From the NCBI RefSeq assembly GCF_013044515.1, contig NZ_JABEPR010000001.1:558001-622000 (forward strand): a stretch of DNA of 64,000 nucleotides. Reading direction: 5' to 3'. The stretch's first letter is position 1; each line of letters opens with the position of its first letter. Below are positions 50,129 to 59,648 of this stretch, one piece after another. Under the pieces are notes generated by a model, which did no database searches, was not told where the DNA came from, and saw nothing but the letters and a program-made list of their open reading frames with translations. A program made the position numbers and the translations under genes. The DNA comes from Sphingomonas sp. ID1715. Lineage in GTDB: Bacteria > Pseudomonadota > Alphaproteobacteria > Sphingomonadales > Sphingomonadaceae.

Positions 50129-50602
50129 ATGCCAAAACGCGTTCTCACCTCCATCTACCTGCCGCACGCGCCGGAACGGGTGTGGGACGTGCTCGCCGAT
50201 TTCGCCCGCTATGCGGAATGGAACCCGCTGAACGTCGAGGCAGAAGGTGAGGCGCGGGCAGGCAGCCGCGTGCGGATGCGCTTCCTCAATCCGGCGCGGC
50301 ACGGCGCGACGATTCGTCAAACGGTGACCGTCACCCGCGCCGAGCGCGGACGGGCGCTCGCCTGGCGCGGACACGTACCCCTGCTTTTCACCGGCGACCA
50401 TCTGTTCGACCTGCGGCGCGAAGGGGCCGGCACCCGCCTGATCCACAGCGAGACGCTTTCCGGCCTGATCCCGTGGCGCTTCAGCGAGGACCAGATCGAA
50501 CGCCTGTTCGTCCCCGCCTACGAGGCCTGCAACCGCGCCCTGGCCGAACGGCTCAACGCGCTGGAGAATGTCTTTCCGCTGCGGCTCGCCTCGGTGCGCT
50601 GA
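50129..50602 (+). CDS. SRPBCC (START-like) domain protein
   Basis: 157 residues from ATG 50129 (TTG 50120 is in frame). SRPBCC features: TSIYLPHAPERVWDVLADFA, WNPLNVEAEG, and the C-terminal helix FVPAYEACNRALAERL. This fold binds hydrophobic ligands in a deep cavity; polyketide cyclase/dehydrase relatives are common. It follows osmC after a hairpin and its stop abuts that of the convergent amidohydrolase (50602/50603). It may belong to the diiron locus, but this is only by position. Confidence 0.85.
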   Translation: MPKRVLTSIYLPHAPERVWDVLADFARYAEWNPLNVEAEGEARAGSRVRMRFLNPARHGATIRQTVTVTRAERGRALAWRGHVPLLFTGDHLFDLRREGAGTRLIHSETLSGLIPWRFSEDQIERLFVPAYEACNRALAERLNALENVFPLRLASVR

Positions 50603-52636
50603 TCACTTCGGCCGGCCGGCGAAGCCTGCGGCCTTGCGGAGCGCGTCGGCGTCCATGATGCGGCCGGCTTGCATGACGAGGCGGGTCTGGCGGAGGTCGC
50701 CGATCCGGGCTTCGGGGTCGCCTTCGACCAGCACCAGGTCGGCCGTCTTGCCGACCGCGATCGAGCCGACCGACTTGTCCACGCCGACCATGCGCGCCGG
50801 CACGATCGTGGCCGCCGCTAGCGCCTCGGCGGGCGTGAAGCCGGCCTCCCGATAGATTTCGAGTTCGTGGATGATCTCGAGGCCCGAGCCGTCGGTGCCG
50901 GCGATGACCGGCACGCCTGCCTTGTGCATGCGGCCGAGCAGCTCGACCATCTTTGCCCAGCTCTTGCGGTAATCGGCGCGGGTCAGCCCCTCCGGCACCT
51001 TGAAGCCGCCGCTCCTGAAGCCGCGCTCGGTCGCCGGCGGCAGCGTGCCGACGAAGGGCGCATAGGAGGGCGACAACTCGCCATTTTCGGGCACATAGAG
51101 GCTCTCGAACGCGATCATCGTGGGATCGGAGTAAATCTTCTTGTCGGCCAGCGTCTTGACCCAGGCCTTCATCTCGGGGCTGTCGAGATCGAGATCCTTG
51201 GCGTAGCGGCCCGGCCCTTCGAAACGCATGATGCCGTTCGACTGCTGGATCACGCTGTCGGGCATGCCCTGCATGACGATCCAGTTGATGTGCGTGATCT
51301 CGTCATAGCCGGCATTGACGGCATCGAGCGGCCGCAGACCCTGTGGAATATGGCCATGGACGTGAAGCCCCAGCCGGTGCGCCTCATCGATGGCGGGCTT
51401 CAGCCAGGCAGGATTGAGCGTGCCGTAGAATTTCACGCCGTTGAAGCCGTTAGTTTTGGCCTTGCGGACCCAGTCGATCGCCTCCGCCTCTGACGTCGCG
51501 ACATTGGCGACCTGGGCGGTGTTGGGTCCTTTCCCGTCGATCAGCGAGGAAGGATAGACGGTCGGGCTGAGCAACTGCCCCGAAGCCGCCCGCCCGCGGC
51601 GATCGATCGTGAGCCTGTCATTGTTGCCCGGGTCGCGCACCGACGTGACGCCGAGCGAAAGCTCCTGCAGCAAGGCATAATCGTCGCCGACATGCATGTG
51701 CACGTCCCACAGGCCGGGAACGAGCGTCTTGCCGCGTCCATCGATGACGCGTGCGCCGGCCGGCGCCGTCGTCGAGGCCGCCGGGCCGACCGCCACGATC
51801 TTGCCCTTGTCGACAACCACCGTCTGGCCGTCCTTGAACGACAGGCCGTCGGCGTCGAAGAGCTTGACGTTGGTGAAGACGACCGGCGTCGTCGGCACCG
51901 TCACCAGCGACTTGGCGAGGGCAGGCATCCGCGCCGACATCGCCGCCGTTTGCGCCGCCTCCAGCTTCGGCATCTCGGCTTCATAGCCTTCCGGCAGCCA
52001 GCCGAGCACGAAAGTGACGCCGAAGAACCGGTTCTGCGCGTCCGTCCAGACCGGCAGCGGCGAGTTGCTGATCCCGCTCACCGCCCACAAAGTGACATCC
52101 TGCCGCTTGGCGCCCTCGCCGACGCTCACCGTGGTCAGCTTCTCGGCGGTCGCCGTTCCACCAGGCAGCAGCTTCATCGATTTGGTCGGGGTGGCCAGCA
52201 GCCGCTCGATAAACCAGGCGTTGGTCGCCATAGGCCCGCCGACCGAGGAGTAGAAGGCGGGTTCCGTGTAAGCGGTGGAGCCCTGATCGACCTGCGACTT
52301 CCAGCTGGCCCTGCCGCCCGTGACCTCGAAGGTCTCGCCGACATCGCCGCCAGGATTGACGCCGCGAATCTCCATCCGTGCCGGCATCTTGTCGCCGCCG
52401 ACGCGGGCAGAGGCGTCGGTTTCGAACACCTGGCCGCGCAGCAACAGGCTTTCGCGGCCCATCAGCGTGCCGTCAGGGGCCGTCCAGATATAGGAGTCCC
52501 CGTGCTTGCCGCCGGTCGAGAGGATGACGAAGTGGCGGGCATCCGCCGGCGGCTTGGCGAGCTGCTCCTTCGGCACCTGAGCCAGCGCGCTGCCCGACAG
52601 CAGCATCAGAATCAGTCTGGCGTGCTTCAGCTTCAT
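50603..52636 (-). CDS. Exported amidohydrolase family protein
   Basis: 677 residues from ATG 52636, with GGAGGGTGAG upstream. Short signal peptide (LKHARLILMLLSGSALAQVP). The C-terminal ~400 residues are a metal-dependent amidohydrolase: WDVHMHVGDD (HxH), HVHGHIPQ, ITHIN, and AGTDGSGLEIIHELEIYREA; PGLWDVH is the typical strand-1 end. The first ~260 residues are an extra domain of unknown type (ILSTGGKHGDSYIWT). Related to imidazolonepropionase and prolidase-type exported hydrolases. Divergent from the TonB receptor, suggesting uptake and hydrolysis of a common substrate (inference). Confidence 0.87.
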   Translation of the reverse strand: MKLKHARLILMLLSGSALAQVPKEQLAKPPADARHFVILSTGGKHGDSYIWTAPDGTLMGRESLLLRGQVFETDASARVGGDKMPARMEIRGVNPGGDVGETFEVTGGRASWKSQVDQGSTAYTEPAFYSSVGGPMATNAWFIERLLATPTKSMKLLPGGTATAEKLTTVSVGEGAKRQDVTLWAVSGISNSPLPVWTDAQNRFFGVTFVLGWLPEGYEAEMPKLEAAQTAAMSARMPALAKSLVTVPTTPVVFTNVKLFDADGLSFKDGQTVVVDKGKIVAVGPAASTTAPAGARVIDGRGKTLVPGLWDVHMHVGDDYALLQELSLGVTSVRDPGNNDRLTIDRRGRAASGQLLSPTVYPSSLIDGKGPNTAQVANVATSEAEAIDWVRKAKTNGFNGVKFYGTLNPAWLKPAIDEAHRLGLHVHGHIPQGLRPLDAVNAGYDEITHINWIVMQGMPDSVIQQSNGIMRFEGPGRYAKDLDLDSPEMKAWVKTLADKKIYSDPTMIAFESLYVPENGELSPSYAPFVGTLPPATERGFRSGGFKVPEGLTRADYRKSWAKMVELLGRMHKAGVPVIAGTDGSGLEIIHELEIYREAGFTPAEALAAATIVPARMVGVDKSVGSIAVGKTADLVLVEGDPEARIGDLRQTRLVMQAGRIMDADALRKAAGFAGRPK

Positions 52637-52793
52637 CTCACCCTCCCGCTCAGTTGTGAGGACTGTGTTGCTGATGCAGGGCACCGTCAAGCGCCAGTCT
52701 GCGGATTTTACGGTATCCAGACAAAGTTATTGATCTGATGGGAAAAACTGTGCAGCGGCGGTTGCTGGGTGGTTGGTAGAGTAAAGGCGTACC

Positions 52794-55700
52794 ATGCGTT
52801 CCAGCCCCCGCGCTCGCCTGCTGGCGAGCTCAATCTTCATTGTTCCCGCCCTTTGGGCATCAGGCGCCGCCGCACAGACGGCCGCCGACACCAGCCCGAC
52901 CAGAGTCAATCCGGCGACCTGCGCCAATGATGCATCCGCGCCCGGTTGCGCGGCGCAATCGGCCGACGGCGGCACCGCCACCGAAGAAGCCGCGATCGTC
53001 GTCACCGGATCGCGCATCGTCTCGCCGGTCGCGACCGCCGCGTCGCCGCTCCAGGTGGTCGATTCCCGCCAGATCGCCAGCACCGGCGCGGTCAACGTGC
53101 AGGACGTGCTGCTGCAGAACCCCGCCTTCGGCACGCCGTCCATCAGCCGCACCAACTCGTCCTTCGCCACGGCGAGCGCCGGCGTCGCGACCGTCGACCT
53201 GCGCAACCTGGGCGTCGACCGCACGCTGGTGCTGGTCAACGGCCGCCGCTTCGTTTCGGGCATTCCCGGCAGCAACGCCGTCGACCTGAACGTCATCCCG
53301 ACCCAGTTCATCGAGCGGGTCGACGTGCTGACCGGTGGCGCCTCGGCGCTCTATGGTTCCGACGCCGTCGCCGGTGTCGTCAACTTCATCTACAAGCAGG
53401 ATTTCGAAGGCATCCAGGCGGACGGCCAGACCGGCATCACGCAGCGCGGCGACGGCTTCGACTATCAGGCCAATCTGCTCGCGGGGAAGAACTTCGCCGA
53501 TGGCCGCGGCAACATCATGGTGTTCGCCGGCTATTCCAAGCAGGGCACGATCTACAAGAAGCAGCACGGTACCGAAGCGGGTCCGTCCGATGTCGACCAG
53601 ACCAGCCTGGGCGGCAGCATCACCGGCAAGGACGAAGACCTGTTCACGCCGGCCCGTCCGTTCCTGTCGGGCTACAGCCCGCGTGGTCGCTATTATGCCG
53701 GTGACACCACCTTCACCTATGACCCGGTGACGAACGCGCTGCGCCCGTGCAGCTCGACCAATGGCGGCATTGCACCGGACGATTGCGGCGCCTTTGCCGG
53801 CCAGCCGATCGGCCCGGACGGGTTCAACCGCTCCTCCTACCGGTACCTGGCCGTTCCGGTGGAGCGCTATGTCGGCGCGCTGCGCGGCAATTTCGAAGTC
53901 TCGGACGCGCTCAACCTGTTCGTCGAAGGCAATTATGCCCGCACCCAGGTGAGGACGGTCATCGAGCCCTTCCCGCTCGATTCCAGCTATATCGATCCGA
54001 CCACCGGGGGACAGATCGCGATCGAGTCGGTCGTGAACGGCGTCACCTACCGCAATCCGTTCGTGCCCGACGCCATCTTCAACGCCGCGACCGACACGGA
54101 CGGCGATGGCCTCCGCGACATCTTCTTCGACAAGCGCCTGTCCGATTTCGGCGGCCGCACCTCCTCGGCCAAGCGCGACACCTTCCGCATCGCGGGCGGC
54201 GTCAACGGCAAGTTCTGGGATGACTGGTCGTACGAAGTCTATGGCGTCTATGGCCAGACCAAGGAGCATCAGACCGGCTCCGGCCAGTTCAACAGCCTGA
54301 AGTTCCAGCAGGCGCTGAACGCGATCCGCGAGGTCAACGACATCGATGGTGACGGCGACCGGACCGAGATCATCTGCACCAATGCCGATGCGCGGGCGGC
54401 GGGCTGCGTACCGGCCAATATCTATGGTCCGGGCAGCCTCACGCCAGCGGTCGGCTATCTCGCCGCGCCATCAACCCTCGACACGAAGGTCACGCAGACC
54501 GTGGCCGGCGCGAACGTCTCGGGCGGCCTGTTCTCGCTGTTCGGCAACCGAGACAAGGTCAGCGTAGCGGTCGGCGGCGAGTATCGGAAGGAAACCTCGT
54601 CGAGCGTCTTCGACGAGCTCACCCAGCTCGGCCTCAACGGCGGCAATGCGCTGCCCTCGACCAAGGGCAAATTCGACCTGGTCGAAGGCTATGGCGAGGT
54701 GATCGCGCCGATCCTGCAGGATCGTCCCTTCTTCAATCGCCTGACGCTGCGCGGTGCGGTGCGCGTGTCCAAATACTCCACGGTGGGCACGACCTTCAGC
54801 TACAATTATGGTGGCGAATGGTCTCCGATCGAGGACGTCCGCTTCCGGGTGATGCAGGCGCGTTCGGTGCGTGCGCCGAATGTCGACGAGCTATTCTCGC
54901 CGCCGCAGCAGGACTTCCCGAGCGGTCTGCAGGATCCGTGCATCGGCGTCACCGCGACCGATACGGGCACGCTGGCGACCAACTGCCGCGCCGCGCCGGG
55001 CGTCGCCGCGAACATCGCCGCCAATGGCGCGTTCACGGTCACCCAGGCAGACGTGCAGGGCATCACCAGCTTCGGCGGCGGCAACCCGCAGCTGCAGGAG
55101 GAAAAGGGCGACAGCTTCACTGCAGGCGTGGTCATCAACCCGCGCTCGCTGGGCGGGGCGTTCCGCAACCTGGTCCTGACGGTCGATTACTTCGACATCA
55201 AGATCAAGGATGCAATCGTCGATACGCCGCTGCAGTTCATCCTGGACCAATGCTATAATGGCGGTAACCAGGCGCTCTGCCAGTTCATCACCCGTCGCCC
55301 CGCGCCTCAGGGTGCGAACAGCGCCGGCTCGATCGACCAGGTGAATAACGGCCCCTCGAACAGCGGCGGCGTCCGGACTTCGGGCATCGACACGACGATC
55401 AACTGGCGGTCCGACCTGTGGGGCGGCAGCTTCGGCGTGCGCGCGTCCTACACCCACCTGTTCAAGGGCTATTCGGTGCCGCTGCCCGGTTCCGACCGCG
55501 ACTATTTCGCGGGCGAGATCGGTGCGGCCAAGGACCGGTTCACGACCAGCCTGTCCTTCGATCAGGAGAATGGCGTCGGCGCCACGCTGACCGGCACCTA
55601 TATCGGCGCCTCCTATCTGGACGATCAGCTGACCGGTGCGAAGCCCGGAGCCAACAAGCTCTATCGGGTCGCGTCGGAGTTCTACCTGGACGGCCAGGTC

Positions 55701-55871
55701 CGCTTCAACGTGGGCGAGCGGTACCAATTCTATGTCGGCGCCAACAACCTGCTCGACAACAAGGCACCGTTCCTGGCCGACATCGGCGCTTCGGCCGGAC
55801 AGGACACGGATGCCGGCACGTATGACGCGATCGGCCGCCGTTTCTACGCGGGCGCCCGGCTGCGCTTCTGA
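52794..55871 (+). CDS. TonB-dependent outer-membrane receptor
   Basis: 1025 residues. Signal peptide about 27 residues (SSIFIVPALWASGAAA-QTA). TonB box-like EEAAIVVTGSRIVSPV; plug domain with NVQDVLLQNPAFGTP, VLVNGRRFVSGIPGSN, LNVIPTQFIERVDVLTGGAS and ALYGSDAVAGVVNF; a 22-strand barrel is expected, ending GRRFYAGARLRF with terminal Phe. It belongs to the large sphingomonad group that takes up sugars, peptides or aromatic compounds. AAAGG precedes the ATG. Confidence 0.93.
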   Translation: MRSSPRARLLASSIFIVPALWASGAAAQTAADTSPTRVNPATCANDASAPGCAAQSADGGTATEEAAIVVTGSRIVSPVATAASPLQVVDSRQIASTGAVNVQDVLLQNPAFGTPSISRTNSSFATASAGVATVDLRNLGVDRTLVLVNGRRFVSGIPGSNAVDLNVIPTQFIERVDVLTGGASALYGSDAVAGVVNFIYKQDFEGIQADGQTGITQRGDGFDYQANLLAGKNFADGRGNIMVFAGYSKQGTIYKKQHGTEAGPSDVDQTSLGGSITGKDEDLFTPARPFLSGYSPRGRYYAGDTTFTYDPVTNALRPCSSTNGGIAPDDCGAFAGQPIGPDGFNRSSYRYLAVPVERYVGALRGNFEVSDALNLFVEGNYARTQVRTVIEPFPLDSSYIDPTTGGQIAIESVVNGVTYRNPFVPDAIFNAATDTDGDGLRDIFFDKRLSDFGGRTSSAKRDTFRIAGGVNGKFWDDWSYEVYGVYGQTKEHQTGSGQFNSLKFQQALNAIREVNDIDGDGDRTEIICTNADARAAGCVPANIYGPGSLTPAVGYLAAPSTLDTKVTQTVAGANVSGGLFSLFGNRDKVSVAVGGEYRKETSSSVFDELTQLGLNGGNALPSTKGKFDLVEGYGEVIAPILQDRPFFNRLTLRGAVRVSKYSTVGTTFSYNYGGEWSPIEDVRFRVMQARSVRAPNVDELFSPPQQDFPSGLQDPCIGVTATDTGTLATNCRAAPGVAANIAANGAFTVTQADVQGITSFGGGNPQLQEEKGDSFTAGVVINPRSLGGAFRNLVLTVDYFDIKIKDAIVDTPLQFILDQCYNGGNQALCQFITRRPAPQGANSAGSIDQVNNGPSNSGGVRTSGIDTTINWRSDLWGGSFGVRASYTHLFKGYSVPLPGSDRDYFAGEIGAAKDRFTTSLSFDQENGVGATLTGTYIGASYLDDQLTGAKPGANKLYRVASEFYLDGQVRFNVGERYQFYVGANNLLDNKAPFLADIGASAGQDTDAGTYDAIGRRFYAGARLRF

Positions 55872-55893
55872 CGCGCTCGAGCAAATCCAAGCT

Positions 55894-55966
55894 CGTCATT
55901 CCCGCGAAAGCGGGAGCCCAGAAGCGAAGTGAAGAAGACTGGGTCCCCGCTTCCGCGGGGATGACG
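55894..55966. repeat. Inverted repeat, family E
   Basis: CGTCATTCCCGCGAAAGCGG from 55894 and CCGCTTCCGCGGGGATGACG to 55966 are inverted arms. A half-copy (CTTTCGCCGGGATGACG) lies at about 22081-22097 upstream of rarA. It is a common intergenic element type. Confidence 0.9.
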
Positions 55967-56072
55967 AAGGAGGAAGAGGGAGGTGGCTCGCGCCGCCTCC
56001 CATTCTTCCATCCACAACTGATTTCCACCGTCGCTTTGAACACCGGCGCGGGCGCACTATAGCGTTCCCCTT

Positions 56073-58049
56073 ATGTCCGACCTGTTCGCTTCCAACGCCG
56101 CGCTCGCCCAGGATTACGACGCTTCGTCGATCGAGGTGCTGGAGGGTCTGGAGCCAGTTCGGCGCCGCCCCGGCATGTATGTCGGCGGCACGGACGAACG
56201 GGCGATGCATCACCTGGCGGCCGAAGTGCTCGACAATGCGATGGACGAGGCCGTCGCCGGGCATGCGACCCGCATCGAGGTGACGCTGGAGCCAGGCAAT
56301 CGCATCACCATCGCCGACAATGGCCGCGGCATGCCGGTCGATCCCCATCCCAAATATCCGGGCAAGTCGGCGCTCGAGGTCATCCTGTCGATGCTGCATT
56401 CGGGCGGCAAATTCTCCGGCAAGGCCTATGCGACCTCCGGTGGCCTGCACGGCGTCGGCGTCAGTGTCGTCAACGCCCTCTCGTCCGAAACCATCGTCGA
56501 AGTCGCCCGCAACAAGGAGCTGTTCCGCCAGCGCTTTGCAAAGGGCATCACGATGAGCCCGCTCGAAAAGCTCGGCGCCGTGCCGAACCGCCGTGGCACC
56601 ACCGTCTCCTTCATCCCGGACGCCGAGATTTTCGGCGAGGAGATGAAGTTCAAGCCGAACCGGCTGTATCGCCTTGCCCGCTCCAAGGCCTATCTGTTCG
56701 CCGGCGTCGAAATCCGCTGGAAATGCGCACCGGAACTGATCGCTGACGACACGCCGCCCGAGGCGGTCTTCCAGTTCCCGGGCGGGCTGGCCGACCACCT
56801 GAAGGAACAAGTCGGCGAGCGGGAGTGCGCCACCAGCGACTTCTTCACCGGATCACAGGAGTTTCCGGACGGTCAGGGCCGCGTCGAATGGGCGATCGGG
56901 TGGCCGCTGTGGAGCGAGGGATCGTATAGCTGGTATTGCAACACCATCCCGACGCCCGACGGCGGCACGCATGAAGCCGGCCTCCGCGCGGCGATCACCA
57001 AAGGCATTCGCGCCTTCGGTGAACTGACGGGCAACAAGAAGGCGAAGGACATCACTGCCGAGGACGTGGTCACCGGCTCCGAGCTGATGCTGAGCGTCTT
57101 CATCCGCGACCCGCAGTTTCAGAGCCAGACCAAGGACCGGCTGACATCTCCCGAGGCGGCAAGGCTGGTCGAGAATGCCATGCGCGACCATTTCGACCAT
57201 TTCCTCGCCGACCGGATGGAGCGCGGCCGCGCGCTGTTGCAGTTCGTGCTCGACCGGATGGACGACCGGCTGCGCCGGAAGGCCGAGCGCGAGGTCAAGC
57301 GCAAGACGGCGACCGGTGCCCGCAAGCTGCGCCTGCCGGGCAAGCTGACCGACTGCGCCGCTTCGGATTCAGCCGGCACCGAGCTGTTCATCGTCGAGGG
57401 CGACAGCGCTGGCGGCTCGGCCAAGCAGGCGCGCGACCGCAAGACGCAGGCGATCCTGCCGATCCGGGGCAAGATCCTGAACGTCGCCTCCGCGACCGCC
57501 GACAAGATCCGCGCCAACAACGAGATCGCCGACCTGATCCAGGCGCTGGGCTGCGGCACGCGCGACAAATGCGCGCCCGATGCGCTCCGCTACGAACGCA
57601 TCGTTATCATGACCGACGCGGACGTGGACGGTGCCCATATCGCGACCTTGCTGATGACCTTCTTCTTCCAGGAGATGCCGGAGATCGTGCGGCGCGGACA
57701 CCTCTATCTCGCCCAGCCGCCGCTCTATCGCCTGACGTCAGGCGGCAAGAGCCTCTACGCCCGCGACGATGCCCACCGCGCCGAACTCGAGGCCACCGAG
57801 TTCAAGGGCAAGAAGGTCGAGGTCGGCCGCTTCAAGGGACTGGGCGAGATGAACCCGGGGCAGCTGCGCGAGACCACCATGGACCCGAAGACGCGCAGCC
57901 TGATCCGCATCACCCTGCCCGACGACGCCGAGGACCGCTTGCTGGTGCGCGAACTGGTCGACCGGCTGATGGGGCGTAATCCTGAGCACCGCTTCCAGTT
58001 CATCCAGGAAAACGCCGCGCGACTCGATGAGGAAGTGATCGACGCCTGA
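56073..58049 (+). CDS. parE: DNA topoisomerase IV subunit B
   Basis: 658 residues. GHKL ATPase: EVLEGLEPVRRRPGMYVGG, EVLDNAMDEA, ITIADNGRGMPVD, GGLHGVGVSVVNALS. TOPRIM/metal region: TELFIVEGDSAGGSAKQARD and IVIMTDADVDGAHI; C-terminal GLGEMNPGQLRETTMDP. Its length and the KYPGKSALEVILSMLHSGGK segment indicate ParE rather than GyrB. It decatenates daughter chromosomes together with ParC, which is not in the window. Confidence 0.94.
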   Translation: MSDLFASNAALAQDYDASSIEVLEGLEPVRRRPGMYVGGTDERAMHHLAAEVLDNAMDEAVAGHATRIEVTLEPGNRITIADNGRGMPVDPHPKYPGKSALEVILSMLHSGGKFSGKAYATSGGLHGVGVSVVNALSSETIVEVARNKELFRQRFAKGITMSPLEKLGAVPNRRGTTVSFIPDAEIFGEEMKFKPNRLYRLARSKAYLFAGVEIRWKCAPELIADDTPPEAVFQFPGGLADHLKEQVGERECATSDFFTGSQEFPDGQGRVEWAIGWPLWSEGSYSWYCNTIPTPDGGTHEAGLRAAITKGIRAFGELTGNKKAKDITAEDVVTGSELMLSVFIRDPQFQSQTKDRLTSPEAARLVENAMRDHFDHFLADRMERGRALLQFVLDRMDDRLRRKAEREVKRKTATGARKLRLPGKLTDCAASDSAGTELFIVEGDSAGGSAKQARDRKTQAILPIRGKILNVASATADKIRANNEIADLIQALGCGTRDKCAPDALRYERIVIMTDADVDGAHIATLLMTFFFQEMPEIVRRGHLYLAQPPLYRLTSGGKSLYARDDAHRAELEATEFKGKKVEVGRFKGLGEMNPGQLRETTMDPKTRSLIRITLPDDAEDRLLVRELVDRLMGRNPEHRFQFIQENAARLDEEVIDA

Positions 58050-58062
58050 CTGATTGGCTAAC

Positions 58063-58163
58063 CCCACAAGGTTTGGCCTGAGCTTGTCGAAGGCCTCCCT
58101 TTCTTTGCCGGACGTCCTTTGAAGAAGGGGGGCTTCGACAAGCTCAGCCCAAACCGGGTTGTG
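58063..58163. repeat. Inverted repeat, family F
   Basis: GGCCTGAGCTTGTCGAAGGC (left arm) and GCTTCGACAAGCTCAGCC (right arm) with extended outer pairing CCCACAAGGTTTGG / CCAAACCGGGTTGTGGG. It lies between the convergent parE and sorB genes. Confidence 0.9.
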
Positions 58164-58167
58164 GGTT

Positions 58168-58443
58168 CTAGTCCCCCTGCACCCGCGCCAGTGCCGCCGG
58201 CAGCTGGGCCGCGTCGGCATCCTCGACCGGCGCCTTGTAGACGGTCCGCATCTTCTCGACCGTGTGCCCCCATTGTTCGGCACTCATCCTGGGCTGGAGC
58301 AGCACCATCGAGGCGCTGTGGCAGGACAGGCAGTTGGCGTTGAGCAGATCGGCGTCAGGACCGGCGAATTGCACATCATCGTCCGGGAGGGTGAACTCCG
58401 CCGGCGCCATCAGCAGGGCAAGCCAGAGGATCAGCGCCTTCAT
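58168..58443 (-). CDS. Small c-type cytochrome, sulfite dehydrogenase subunit-like
   Basis: 91 residues. Signal-like N-terminus KALILWLALLMAPAEFTLP; one heme site CLSCH in NANCLSCHSASMVLLQPRM, with a candidate distal Met in RMSAEQW. It overlaps the molybdoenzyme stop as ATGA, so the two are coupled. The layout matches SorAB, where the cytochrome takes electrons from the Mo-cofactor subunit in the periplasm. Confidence 0.85.
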   Translation of the reverse strand: MKALILWLALLMAPAEFTLPDDDVQFAGPDADLLNANCLSCHSASMVLLQPRMSAEQWGHTVEKMRTVYKAPVEDADAAQLPAALARVQGD

Positions 58444-59639
58444 GCGGCCACCAGCTGCGTCGCCTCGACGACGTTACGGAGATAGCCCGAATGGTTCCAG
58501 TTCGGCGTCATCGGCTGAGCGACGCCGGCACTGTTCGTGCACCGAGTCAGGATCGTGATCGGGCCGGCGGCGGGGGACGGCAGCTGCAGATCGAACCGGC
58601 GGAAGCTGTAGCGACCTTCATCGGCGCCGAGGCGAGCGTCGCGCCAGCTTGCGCCGGCATCGGTCGACACCTCGACCTTGGCGACACCCTGATCCCCGCC
58701 CAAGGCGATGCCGCGCAGGTCCAAGGGCCGGCCGGCCGCAACTTTGGTGCCATCGGCATGGCTGGTGATCCAGGATCGCGGCGGCATGGCCGATATCGGC
58801 TTGGTCGCAAAGCCCTGCGCGCCGGGCGCCACATTGCCGTAAGGCGTGTCCGGCACGCGATAGGCCTTCGCCATCCAGTAATTGTCGTCCGTCTTGTCGA
58901 GCACTTCGATGTCGCTCAGCATTTTGACCCAATAGGTGGAGAACCAGCCGGGCACGATCAGCCGTAGCGGATAGCCGTTGAGCCAAGGCAAGGGCTCACC
59001 ATTCTGGGCCCAGGCGATCATCACCTCGCCGTCCCGGGCGTGATCGACTGCCAGCGATTTCAGGTAATCGGGGGAGTCCGACACCAGCGGGCCATCGAGA
59101 CCGCCGAACCGCACCGCCACGGCCCCCGACTGCACGCCGGCGAGATCAAGCACGTCCTTCAGCTTCACGCCCGTCCAGCGGGCGTTGCCCATCGCGCCAT
59201 GCCGCCACTGCGCCCCGGCGATGCGCGGCTCGAACAGGCCGCGCGAATTGCCGGAGCATTGATTGACCGCCGCATATTCGATCCTGGGCAGCTTCATCAG
59301 TGCGTCGAGCGATAGCGACAGCGGCTTGGCGACAGCCCCGCGGACCGCCAGCCGGAAGCTCGCCGGGTCGATGCTCGTCGGAATGTCGGCCAGATGCCAA
59401 CGGACGAAGAAGCGGTCATTGGGCGTAAACACGCCCTGATCGAACACCTCGAACGGCGTCTCGAGCAGCGGCGGGCGCACGCGCTGTACGATCATCTCGC
59501 CCTTGTGCGGAAAGGCGCTGCTGGTCGGCCGCTGTGACGGGCCCCCAGGAAGCGCCAGGTCCACCATGCGTTGCGCCCTGGCCGTCCCCGCGAGCGCGGC
59601 GGCGCCGAGGATCAGTTCGCGGCGGGCAAATCCGTGCAT
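58440..59639 (-). CDS. Molybdopterin-dependent sulfite oxidase-like enzyme
   Basis: 399 residues. Tat-like signal ARRELILGAAALAGTARA. Mo-cofactor Cys128 in AAVNQCSGNSRGLFEP; RWTGVKLKDVLDLAGV; PWLNGYPLRLIVPGW; and the dimerisation domain starting near GVAKVEVSTDAGASWRDA, ending TPNWNHSGYLRNVVE. This is the sulfite oxidase/SorA fold without a heme domain; the cytochrome is encoded next. Oxidises sulfite to sulfate in the periplasm, the reverse of the cytoplasmic cysI step. Nine bases downstream of galM. Confidence 0.88.
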   Translation of the reverse strand: MHGFARRELILGAAALAGTARAQRMVDLALPGGPSQRPTSSAFPHKGEMIVQRVRPPLLETPFEVFDQGVFTPNDRFFVRWHLADIPTSIDPASFRLAVRGAVAKPLSLSLDALMKLPRIEYAAVNQCSGNSRGLFEPRIAGAQWRHGAMGNARWTGVKLKDVLDLAGVQSGAVAVRFGGLDGPLVSDSPDYLKSLAVDHARDGEVMIAWAQNGEPLPWLNGYPLRLIVPGWFSTYWVKMLSDIEVLDKTDDNYWMAKAYRVPDTPYGNVAPGAQGFATKPISAMPPRSWITSHADGTKVAAGRPLDLRGIALGGDQGVAKVEVSTDAGASWRDARLGADEGRYSFRRFDLQLPSPAAGPITILTRCTNSAGVAQPMTPNWNHSGYLRNVVEATQLVAA

Positions 59640-59648
59640 CCGCGCTGC

